From Eubacteriaceae bacterium (GTDB taxonomy: Bacteria; Bacillota; Clostridia; Lachnospirales; Lachnospiraceae), in NCBI GenBank assembly GCA_910574915.1, contig CAJTCR010000036.1, positions 1-54,070 of the forward strand: a stretch of 54,070 nt of DNA, written 5' to 3'. The notes beneath the pieces were generated by a model that searched no databases, was not told the origin of the DNA, and worked only from the letters and a program-made list of their open reading frames with translations. Each line of letters begins with the position of its first letter. The first letter of the stretch is position 1. This document shows positions 36,047-44,649 of the stretch, one piece after another. A program made the position numbers and the translations under genes.

Positions 36047-37503
36047 CTAAAATGCCTGATAAATAAATTCCTGAGCCTCATATCCAGGCCCATAAACCCC
36101 AAAAAGAATTACCGCCGTAATCAGTCCCATATAAACAGACCATCTTACAAAAATGGACTGCGCATCCATCACTTTGCATATCTGTATCTTTTTTTCCCGT
36201 AAAATATCCACAAACATCAGTATCAGCAGCCCTGCTGCCAGTACAATCCAATCCTTTCCGACCATTCCTCCAACATTGAATGCATTTGCGGAAAAAAGAA
36301 TCCCAATATTATAAGTACTGAACATACTTTGTAGGATCTTTAAAGCCGCTTTCAAATCGGAAGCATAAAAGAACACCCACGCAAAGGCAACCATCAGAAA
36401 CATTTTTAACCTTCTTAAAAACCTGCTTTCCCACCCGCCTGTCCTGATCTTCTTTATTTTCAAAAAATATTTTCCCACATTCTTTTTCAAATCAGCGTAT
36501 ATATAATACACTGTATGTAAAAGTCCCCAGACAATAAAATTCCAGCCAGTGCCATGCCATATGCCGCTTACCAAAAAAACGACTCCTAAATTCATATGTT
36601 TCCATACCAATCCTTTTCTGCTGCCGCCCAAAGTAAAATAAAGATAATCTCTCAGCCAAAAAGAAAGCGACCGATGCCATCTGCTCCAAAAATCAGATAT
36701 CGTTTCTGCAAAATAGGGACGCATAAAATTTTGCAGAATATCAAATCCCAAAATTCTTGCCGTACCAACAGCCATGTCTGAATAAGCAGAAAAATCACAG
36801 TATATTTGCAGCGTATATAGAATTGCACCTACAACTAATTCAAACCCTGTATATTTCACAGGATTTGACAAAAGTTCATTTGCTAAAACAGCCAGACGGT
36901 CAGCCAAAATTACTTTTACTGCTCCGCCCCATAAAAACAACTGCATTCCATGACAGACCCGTTCATAATCAAACCGATGGATGTTGCGAAACTGCTCAAA
37001 CATATGGCCTGCACGTTCCACAGGTCCTGAAACCGCATATGGAAAAAAAGACAGAAATAAAGCATGAATGATAAAATTTCGTTCAAACGATACTTTTTCT
37101 CTATACACGTCGATCAGATACCCAATCGCTTGCAGTATATAAAAAGAAACGCCCAAAGGAACGACTATTTTATTCCAATCCACGCCAACGAAGATTTTCC
37201 AGCCTTTGAAACAGCCGGAGAAAAACAAAAAATATTTACTTGCTGCCAATATACCAATTTCAAGTATCACTGACACAATTAAAATTCTTTTTTTATAAGA
37301 GGCACTTTTATCAATAAAGTATGCCATCAGATAGGTAATAACTGTCACAAGAAAAAGTATAACTACATGAATTCCCCCCCCCTTGCATAAAAGACATAGC
37401 TTGCCGTCAAAAGAACTATATTTTTTATTTTATCAGGAACCATAAAATAGAATAAACAAATAAATGATAGAAAAAACATAAAATCTAATGAATTTAATTG
37501 CAT
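36047..37503 (-). CDS. MBOAT O-acyltransferase, phase-OFF at poly-G tract
   Basis: The gene starts at 37503 after an AAAGGAGA site and encodes MQLNSLDFMFFLSFICLFYF ... LTASYVFYAR, a standard MBOAT N-terminus. It then meets nine G (37374-37382), after which the frame hits TAG within four codons, giving a 46-residue peptide. In another frame the sequence continues as GIHVVILFLVTVITYLMAYF and the rest of the MBOAT protein, with YCDFSAYSDMAVG and the catalytic His in SGIWHGTGWNF, to 36047. Seven or ten G would join the halves into about 485 residues. The current state is therefore OFF. It would acylate a surface polymer together with the SGNH protein. Confidence 0.85.
37374..37382 (-). repeat. 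Poly-G tract (9) in MBOAT gene
   Basis: Nine C on the + strand. The gene needs 7 or 10 to be in frame, so it is OFF as sequenced. Confidence 0.9.
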
Positions 37504-37537
37504 TTTCTCTCTATCTCCTTTAAACTTTACAACAGAA

Positions 37538-38147
37538 TTATTTATATAATAAAATGATTGACCACGGAAAACTTCTGTAACCTTTTAACCCCCCCCCCGC
37601 AAAATTTTTCCATATATTTCAAAAATCCGTAATATGTCCAATGATTTACATGATCTGTAGGATTCCCCATTCGTTTTATATTTTTCAAAGTCAATAAATT
37701 GCCCAGGCAAAACCACGGTTCATTTGGTACAGATATTAATACTGCATTTTTAGCTACCCGAAGCAGTTCTTGTACTGCCTGATTTGGCTTATCCAGATGC
37801 TCCAGCACTTCTGTACATACAACAAGATCAAACATTTTATCCGCAAACGGCATTTTATATATATCTCCCTGCTGAAAACAAATCTCTTTATTTAAAGCCC
37901 CTGCCATTCGTATGGCATCAGCAGACGCATCTATTCCTATAACCTTTGCATAAGGAACATCATTAGAAATCAAACATGACAAAAACCCTTCTCCGCATCC
38001 TGCATCTAAAATCAAAGATTCACTGCCTGCATTACGAACTGCTTCCCTCGCTATGCTGGTAATCTTTTGATTAAACTTTCCAACCATGAACTTTTTCAGC
38101 ACATTTGTTGACATATACTTCTCATAATTTCCTGAATGATACTCCAT
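37538..38147 (-). CDS. Class I SAM methyltransferase, C-terminus frame-variable
   Basis: A Methyltransf_11-type protein with SAM motif I ILDAGCGEGFLSCL and motif LVVCTEVLEHLDKP. Near the C-terminus, after YMEKFC, are ten G (37589-37598). With ten, the frame ends VKRLQKFSVVNHFII (stop at 37542, 201 residues). With nine or twelve, it would read LKGYRSFPWSIILLYK (stop at 37538), and the FPWSIIL ending fits the usual final strand of this family better. The present form is thus probably the altered one. The start overlaps the upstream GtrA gene by 26 bases, and AGAGGAAG precedes the ATG. Confidence 0.8.
37589..37598 (-). repeat. Poly-G tract (10) in methyltransferase gene
   Basis: Ten C on the + strand, near the 3' end of the gene. 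Nine or twelve would give the family-like C-terminus; ten gives an alternative tail. Confidence 0.88.
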
Positions 38148-38583
38148 TTTTTCTTCCTCTGTCCCTGTTTAAAAACACTACCCTTTTCCCTAAAAAATAG
38201 TTTGCAAAAATAACTATCCCTGCCATAAAAAACTTTGCTGTATTTTTTCCTATGCACATGTATTCCACCAATAGAATCACACCCACAAAATCAATTATTC
38301 CTGTCAATCCTCTGGTTAATACATAGGCTCCTATTTCACGCAGCAGCATCTTCCAATTTTCACAAATACTTTTAAATACAAACCTTTTATTTACAAGATA
38401 AGCATATACTTTTCCTGTCAGAATTGCTGCCAGGTTCGCAGACCGATAATCTATGATCCATTTTAACCCCATATAAACCAGAATGTTCACAGCCGTTGTC
38501 GTTGCTCCCCAAAAACAATATACAAACACTTCCTTTTGACCTATTCGCCTAAAAATCTCTTTTACCTGTATACTATCCCGCAT
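38122..38583 (-). CDS. GtrA-family membrane protein
   Basis: A 153-residue four-helix GtrA protein (FVYCFWGATTTAVNILVY ... ANYFLGKRVVFLN). It has no clear ribosome-binding site of its own. Its ATG lies six bases after the stop that the upstream GtrB-like gene reaches only when its poly-G tract is in the ON frame. Translation of this gene may therefore rise and fall with that switch. It probably flips or presents the polyprenyl-phosphate sugar made by the GtrB-like enzyme. Confidence 0.88.
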   Translation of the reverse strand: MRDSIQVKEIFRRIGQKEVFVYCFWGATTTAVNILVYMGLKWIIDYRSANLAAILTGKVYAYLVNKRFVFKSICENWKMLLREIGAYVLTRGLTGIIDFVGVILLVEYMCIGKNTAKFFMAGIVIFANYFLGKRVVFLNRDRGRKNGVSFRKL

Positions 38584-38589
38584 AACATT

Positions 38590-39538
38590 TTACCGTTTTT
38601 CTTTCACATGGTTCTCTACATATCTACTGTGGTATGACAAATCAACGAGCATATTCCCAATCAATCCAATCGATGCAAACTGTACTCCTAATAAAATCAA
38701 CATAACTCCTAATAGCAGCAACGGACGTGTTCCAATTACCCCCCCCCCACATCCATTTCAGCGTTAACGCTGCACAAAAAATAAAGCCTGTACCAAACGA
38801 CGCAATCCCAATTCTGCCGAAAAAATACATTGGTTTATCATAATATTTTGAAATAAATAATACCGAGATAAAATCAAAAAATCCCCGCAGGTATCGTTCC
38901 ATTCCATATTTGGATTTACCGAATTTTCTTTTCTGATGATGGACTTGGATCTCTGCGATTTTATATCCATTCCTGTCCACTAAAACCGGAATATATCTAT
39001 GAAGTTCTCCGTAGATATCCAAACTGTCTACTACTTCTTTTCGATATGCTTTAAATCCGCAGTTAAAATCGTGCAGTTCGATTCCAGATAATTTCGAAGT
39101 AACTTTGTTAAACAACTTGGATGGAATACGTTTTTCCAGAGGATCAAGCCTGTTCACTTTCCATCCGCTTACAAAATCAAATCCTTCATCTAATTTGCAT
39201 ATAAACCGCTGAATTTCAGCCGGATCATCCTGTAAATCAGCATCCATCGTAATAACAATATCTCCTGTTACATTTCTAAATGCCGTATTTAGTGCTACTG
39301 CTTTTCCAAAATTTTTCCTTAGTAATATCATATGTACCCTGCTGTCACGATTGCAAAGATCTCGCATAACCAAAGGAGATGCATCCGTAGAACCATCATC
39401 GGTAAAAATAAGCTCATATTCTGAAATCAAATCTGCATCCATACAAATATTTACATTTTTTAAGATTTTTTTATATAATTCATGCAGCGAATTTTCTTCA
39501 TTATAGGATGGTATCACAACTGATAATTTTCTCTCCAT
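38590..39538 (-). CDS. GtrB-like polyprenyl-phosphate glycosyltransferase, phase-OFF at poly-G tract
   Basis: A GT2 enzyme: LSVVIPSYNEENSL, TDDGSTDAS, MDADLQDDP with the DxD, and HHQKRKFGKSKYGM before the membrane part. After the first membrane helix (LTLKWMW) are ten G (38739-38748). As sequenced, the frame goes into a nonsense tail ending at 38642. With nine G it would read VIGTRPLLLLGVMLILLGVQ and on to VKEKR, a normal second membrane helix and end, with the stop at 38590 next to the GtrA start. The current state is therefore OFF or impaired. The start is taken at 39538 (MERKLS), with GTGAGGG upstream. Confidence 0.87.
38739..38748 (-). repeat. Poly-G tract (10) in GtrB-like gene
   Basis: Ten C on the + strand. 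Nine or twelve would restore the second membrane helix, so the gene is OFF as sequenced. Confidence 0.9.
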
Positions 39539-39549
39539 GTTTGCCCTCA

Positions 39550-41106
39550 CTAATATCCCTGCAGTTTTTTATTTTCATTCCATAAATATACCGTAATATC
39601 TCCAAACTGCTTTTTTTCTTCATACTGCCCAAATGTCTGCAAAATTGTGTTCTCATTAATTGCATACTGCATATCTGATTCTGGATCAACAATCAGAAAA
39701 TTTCCCTCCTGCTGTTCCCATTCTTTCTTTGTCATCCACCGATAGGCAACCAATTTCGTATCTTCTGTAACCTCTACAATGTTATGGCAGATCACTGGCT
39801 CAATTTCCAGTTCACCCTTCGACGCATACATCACAGACGCAGCATCCCAATAAGAAGCAAATCCCTTTTGATATCCGTGGTCTTTTAAATATTCAGCCGC
39901 CTGACGTCTTCCCATATTATCCGGCTGCCGAACAGTAAATGCCGGAAACATAAGCAGGAATAGTAAGAAAGAACATACAACAACTATATTGCACTTTATC
40001 TCTTCTTTTTCTTTCTTCTCCTTCTCATTATGCATCCACGCCAGGATGCCCGCTAAAGTAAAACCGAGTAAAAACGGCTGAATTAAATTCACATCAGGCG
40101 AGTACGCTGGCACTGTAGAAAACACATATGCCGTTATATTGACTGCTGCCACTGCCAGAAATAAATAAACAATCTCTCTATCCCGTTTCTCTTTTTGCTT
40201 GATATACTGAACGATTTCATATGCCAGCTTTAATAATATTACAAATCCTACACCAGCTCTGCATGTACTGACAGAAAACACCTTTTCTTCCCAAAAATTA
40301 ATGCCAAAAATCTCCAAGATATTGCAGGTTCCCATGACAACTTGATTCCAGATATCCTCTCTCGAAGCAAAAACCGTATCAATTGCACCTAATTTCTCTC
40401 CGCGAATGCCTATCCATAATTTCTGAAAAACTGCATACAAAATAACGGATGATACTCCATAATACAGCAACCCCGACAATCTGTGTTTCTTTTTATTCTC
40501 ATACGAAACTACGATACCAACAAGCAAAATCGGAATACATGCAGTATACAAAAACATAGAATTTGTCACAGACAATAATCCCAAAACAAATGTCCATCCA
40601 GCTTTTACCCAGACTCCTGTTACAATTCCAGATAAATAATAAGTAAAAAAAATTGCCAAGATCGCAGCCGCATAACTCAGCACATGCGTACCTGCATTCA
40701 GCAAAGTTACTGATCTTGGTATCAGCAATATCAGAAATACAACGATCGAATACACATACGCCTTTTTTACGGTCCATTTTCTGGCATAAAGGAAAACAAT
40801 CCATACACCTGAGAAAACCATCAATGCATAATTGATTCCGGCCACCATATAAACCAATGTCTCAGAATAACCAAACGTATATACGGCACATGCTAATTCT
40901 ATCGTTGGCAGCAAAAATACCCCTGTTGTCAAATGCCAACCCTTTAGAAATGGATCTCCACTAAACATATCTTGTCCTGCAAAAATAACGCTTAATTCAT
41001 CTGAATGAATAACCCTGCCTGTTCCTAAACGCCAGCCATATACTAAAAATACGGTCAATAAAAACAGGATAACATATACCATTTTAGGCTGTACTTTCTT
41101 TTTCAT
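39550..41106 (-). CDS. GT-C-like membrane protein
   Basis: A 518-residue protein with about 11 hydrophobic helices and a short C-terminal extracytoplasmic tail. The first loop has IHSDELS, an acidic motif also found as IHSDDVA in the 956-residue protein, in the place where GT-C enzymes hold their catalytic Asp/Glu. It probably transfers a sugar from a polyprenyl phosphate outside the membrane. The start at 41106 is preceded by GGAG; the frame opens 36 bases earlier. It directly follows the UDP-xylose synthase gene and abuts the GtrB-like gene. Confidence 0.68.
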   Translation of the reverse strand: MKKKVQPKMVYVILFLLTVFLVYGWRLGTGRVIHSDELSVIFAGQDMFSGDPFLKGWHLTTGVFLLPTIELACAVYTFGYSETLVYMVAGINYALMVFSGVWIVFLYARKWTVKKAYVYSIVVFLILLIPRSVTLLNAGTHVLSYAAAILAIFFTYYLSGIVTGVWVKAGWTFVLGLLSVTNSMFLYTACIPILLVGIVVSYENKKKHRLSGLLYYGVSSVILYAVFQKLWIGIRGEKLGAIDTVFASREDIWNQVVMGTCNILEIFGINFWEEKVFSVSTCRAGVGFVILLKLAYEIVQYIKQKEKRDREIVYLFLAVAAVNITAYVFSTVPAYSPDVNLIQPFLLGFTLAGILAWMHNEKEKKEKEEIKCNIVVVCSFLLFLLMFPAFTVRQPDNMGRRQAAEYLKDHGYQKGFASYWDAASVMYASKGELEIEPVICHNIVEVTEDTKLVAYRWMTKKEWEQQEGNFLIVDPESDMQYAINENTILQTFGQYEEKKQFGDITVYLWNENKKLQGY

Positions 41107-41138
41107 CTTTTCTCCATCTTGGAAATGAAATCTATCAT

Positions 41139-42077
41139 TCATATTATTCCCTTAAAATAGGCTATCGTATTTGCAAGACCTTCTTTCAAAGAAATTTTTG
41201 GTTTCCACCCGTTCAGTTCCTTTTGGGCTAATGATATATCCGGTTTTCGCTGCATAGGATCATCTTCTGGCAAATTTAAATATATGATTTTAGATTTAGA
41301 AGGTATTAGTTGCAATACAATGTCTGCTAAGTCTTTAATCATAAATTCTTCTGGATTCCCTAAATTTACTGGACCTAAAAACTCGTCTCGACTTTCCATC
41401 ATACGTATAATTCCTTCCACCAAATCATCTATATAGCAAAAACTTCTGGTCTGTTTTCCATCTCCATATAAAGTAATATCTTCTCCCTTTAATGCCTGTG
41501 TAATCAAATTTGATACAACACGACCATCATCTGGATTCATCATTGGTCCATATGTATTAAAAATTCGTATAATTTTTATTTTTGTACCAAATTCACGATG
41601 ATAGCCAAAACAAAGTGTTTCCGCACAGCGTTTACCTTCATCATAGCAGGCGCGTATCCCAATCGGATTTACATTTCCCCAATACCCTTCTGTCTGCGGA
41701 TGCACAAATGGATTTCCATATACCTCACTCGTTGAAAACTGCATAATTTTTGCTTGATTTCTTTCTGCTAATTCTAGCATGTTAATTATTCCTATCACAC
41801 ATGTCTTGATCGTATATGTTGGAGACTTTTGGTAATGAGGCGGACTCGCTGGACAAGCAAGATTATAAATTTCATCTAACCCATTTATTTCCATAGGATT
41901 TACAATATTTTGATTTCGAAACTGAAAATTTTTTTCATAAATCAAAGTTTTAATATTCTCTATTCGTCCGGTATTTAAATTATCAACGCAAATAACTTCA
42001 TTCCCATCTTTCAACAATCGTCTGCACAAATTGGAACCAACGAAACCCGCTCCACCAGTTACTAAAATCTTTTTCAT
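41139..42077 (-). CDS. UDP-glucuronate decarboxylase (UDP-xylose synthase)
   Basis: A 312-residue short-chain dehydrogenase fold enzyme. It has the NAD loop [10 protein letters not shown], then [12 protein letters not shown] and RACYDEGKR with the catalytic Tyr and Lys, which are diagnostic of UDP-xylose synthases rather than 4-epimerases. It turns UDP-glucuronate, made by the dehydrogenase encoded just upstream, into UDP-xylose. GAGGAGAG precedes the ATG. Together the pair points to xylose in the surface glycan. Confidence 0.9.
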   Translation of the reverse strand: MKKILVTGGAGFVGSNLCRRLLKDGNEVICVDNLNTGRIENIKTLIYEKNFQFRNQNIVNPMEINGLDEIYNLACPASPPHYQKSPTYTIKTCVIGIINMLELAERNQAKIMQFSTSEVYGNPFVHPQTEGYWGNVNPIGIRACYDEGKRCAETLCFGYHREFGTKIKIIRIFNTYGPMMNPDDGRVVSNLITQALKGEDITLYGDGKQTRSFCYIDDLVEGIIRMMESRDEFLGPVNLGNPEEFMIKDLADIVLQLIPSKSKIIYLNLPEDDPMQRKPDISLAQKELNGWKPKISLKEGLANTIAYFKGII

Positions 42078-42109
42078 TAATATCTCTCCTCAGAATATAA
42101 ATTAATACT

Positions 42110-43447
42110 TCATGATTTTTCATTGCAAACGCCAATCTGATAATACTCAAATCCATTTTTACTTAATATTGATTGATCATACTGATTTCGTCCATCAAAT
42201 ATAACTGGCTGTTTTAATCTTTTTTTTATTTCTCCAAAATCAGGCTGGCGAAATTCTCTCCATTCAGTAACAAGAATCATTGCATCTGCATTTGATAATA
42301 CTGTATATTTACTATCAAAATATTCAACATTAGAATTGTTTTTAAGGTAACAAGCCTTTGCCTCTTCCATAGCTTTCGGATCATATGCCTTAATCCTGGC
42401 ACCTCGTTTTGTAAGATCATTAATAATGATAATAGATGCTGCCTGACGCATATCATCTGTATCAGGTTTAAACGACAGCCCCCATACAGCAAAAACCTTT
42501 CCCGATAAATCTTTTCCAAAACGTTTAACAATCTTATTCGGTATCAAATGTTTCTGTGAAAAATTTACTTCTTCCACAGCATTTAATATTTTTGTTTCAT
42601 ATCCAGATTTACTGCTTGTTCGAATCAGAGCCTGCACATCTTTTGGAAAGCAACTTCCCCCATAACCACATCCTGGATAAATAAAAGAATATCCAATACG
42701 CCTATCACTGCCCACACCTAAGCGCACTTTGTTTACATCAGCACCTACTTTTTCACAAATATTGGCAATTTCATTCATGAACGATATTTTTGTTGCAAGC
42801 ATTGCATTTGCCGTATACTTTGTCATCTCTGCACTTGCAATATCCATAAAAATAATATTTTCATTAGTTTTTACAAATGGAAGATACAGTTCTTTCATTA
42901 CTTTAGCCGCAGCCTCATTATCTGTTCCTATTACTATTCGATCTGGCATACGACAATCTGCGATTGCAGTTCCTTCTTTCAAAAATTCAGGATTTGATAT
43001 CACATCAAAGGTCAGCTTTTTTTCTCGTTTATCTAACTGTTCCTGGACTTTTTTTCGCACTTTCTGCGCAGTGCCAACCGGAACGGTAGATTTATCTATA
43101 ATGTAAACATGTCGTTCCATGTATCTGCCAATACGCTCTGCAACTTCTAATACATAATGCAGATCTGCACTTCCATCTTCTCCCATCGGTGTCCCTACTG
43201 CTATAAAACAAATATTAGCATCATTCAAAGCCTCCTCAATTCTATTTGAAAATTTTAATCTGCCTGCTTTATAATTACAGGACACCATGTTTTCTAACCC
43301 CGGCTCATAGATTGGAACTATACATTTTCTCAGGCTTTCTATCTTTTTTTCATCTACATCTACACACCATACATCATTTCCCATATCCGCAAGGCATGTT
43401 CCTGTTACCAATCCCACATAACCAGTTCCCACAACCATTATCTTCAT
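42110..43447 (-). CDS. ugd: UDP-glucose 6-dehydrogenase
   Basis: A 445-residue enzyme oxidising UDP-glucose to UDP-glucuronate with NAD. Motifs: MVVGTGYVGLVTGTCLA at the N-terminus, FIAVGTP, STVPVGTA, NPEFLKEG, and the catalytic Cys in GCGYGGSCFPKD. It lies 32 bases upstream of the decarboxylase gene and supplies its substrate. A good AGAGGAA site precedes the ATG. Confidence 0.94.
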   Translation of the reverse strand: MKIMVVGTGYVGLVTGTCLADMGNDVWCVDVDEKKIESLRKCIVPIYEPGLENMVSCNYKAGRLKFSNRIEEALNDANICFIAVGTPMGEDGSADLHYVLEVAERIGRYMERHVYIIDKSTVPVGTAQKVRKKVQEQLDKREKKLTFDVISNPEFLKEGTAIADCRMPDRIVIGTDNEAAAKVMKELYLPFVKTNENIIFMDIASAEMTKYTANAMLATKISFMNEIANICEKVGADVNKVRLGVGSDRRIGYSFIYPGCGYGGSCFPKDVQALIRTSSKSGYETKILNAVEEVNFSQKHLIPNKIVKRFGKDLSGKVFAVWGLSFKPDTDDMRQAASIIIINDLTKRGARIKAYDPKAMEEAKACYLKNNSNVEYFDSKYTVLSNADAMILVTEWREFRQPDFGEIKKRLKQPVIFDGRNQYDQSILSKNGFEYYQIGVCNEKS

Positions 43448-43574
43448 TTTCTGATTCCTCTTCTTAACTTAACAAACTGTATACTAATGCAAATTTATTC
43501 TTCCATTTAAAATGTTTTTAAAAATTCTTGTAAAATATTTAGCATAATTAATCCCTTTTTAGCATTTATACTAT

Positions 43575-44612
43575 TTATTGCTTCCAATGATTTCTGTCTA
43601 CAATCTTTTTCCTGAAAACACTTTTTATTGTTCCCCAGCCATATGCCCATAATGTGATCCAGCAAGCTGCTATATGAAATAACCATGCACGCAAATCCTG
43701 TTTTCTTCTAAAACCAATGATTGCCTGTAATAATAAGGGAATTACCGTTATGCACGATAAACAGAACATAACGATCTTACCTTTTTTTACTTTATTCCAA
43801 GGATATTTTCGCTGTTTTATATAATTAAAGTAATAATAATCCGAAATTCTACGAATTTGCTTTCGATAAAATGACTGGAAATTGTCACAATACAAATGTA
43901 TGATTCCTGTCTTTACTTTTGCAATCCGCAGTTGTGGATTTTCTAATAATATTTCCCACAAAATATCTATATCAAACAGGTATTCCCCTCCCCCTAATTT
44001 TTTGATTAAAAATTTTCTTCTTATAAAAAAACCATTTGCCCCTATCGTTGGAATCATATTCACATGAAAGCAAACTGATAAATAATCTCCACAATCCATT
44101 TCTTCACGATCAACCTCTGTCCATTTATTTGTTATTCTGCAATACCGATCATAATTTCCTGTAAACATACATAACGGATCCCCCATTCCGATCAAAGCAC
44201 AATATCTATTTATTACATTATCTTTCTTTCGATATGTATATGCAATCGGCTCGCTTGCAACAATCTTTTCATCTTGAAACGGTTTTATCATACGCTCCAT
44301 CCATCTCGTATCTGGTATAATATTATCAGAGTCTAACAAACATATAATCTCTCCTCTTGCTTTCTTTACTCCGACAGATTTTCCAGCCTCACCTGTACGT
44401 AATGGATTTTCAAAGACAGATATTTTAAAATCTGACTCCTTCCTATATTGCGTTATTTTTTCTAATGTTCCATCCGTTGATCCTCCATCAACAAAAATAA
44501 GTTCTATATATTTGTGTGGATATACTTGTTTATCGACCGCATCCAAATACATTTCTAAAGTACGCATAGAATTTAGCGTTGGTGTTACAATTGAGATCTT
44601 TTTGTATTTCAT
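43575..44612 (-). CDS. GT2 glycosyltransferase, membrane-associated
   Basis: A 345-residue GT-A fold enzyme: ISIVTPTLNS at the start, FVDGGSTDGT, and the metal-binding LLDSDNI. Two hydrophobic segments near the C-terminus (about residues 285-330) tie it to the membrane. The start at 44612 is preceded by TGGAG; the open frame runs 75 bases further and overlaps the neighbouring gene. The acceptor and sugar are unknown. Confidence 0.85.
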   Translation of the reverse strand: MKYKKISIVTPTLNSMRTLEMYLDAVDKQVYPHKYIELIFVDGGSTDGTLEKITQYRKESDFKISVFENPLRTGEAGKSVGVKKARGEIICLLDSDNIIPDTRWMERMIKPFQDEKIVASEPIAYTYRKKDNVINRYCALIGMGDPLCMFTGNYDRYCRITNKWTEVDREEMDCGDYLSVCFHVNMIPTIGANGFFIRRKFLIKKLGGGEYLFDIDILWEILLENPQLRIAKVKTGIIHLYCDNFQSFYRKQIRRISDYYYFNYIKQRKYPWNKVKKGKIVMFCLSCITVIPLLLQAIIGFRRKQDLRAWLFHIAACWITLWAYGWGTIKSVFRKKIVDRNHWKQ

Positions 44613-44649
44613 AATTTTTTCTCCACTACTTAAATACATGCAAACATAA

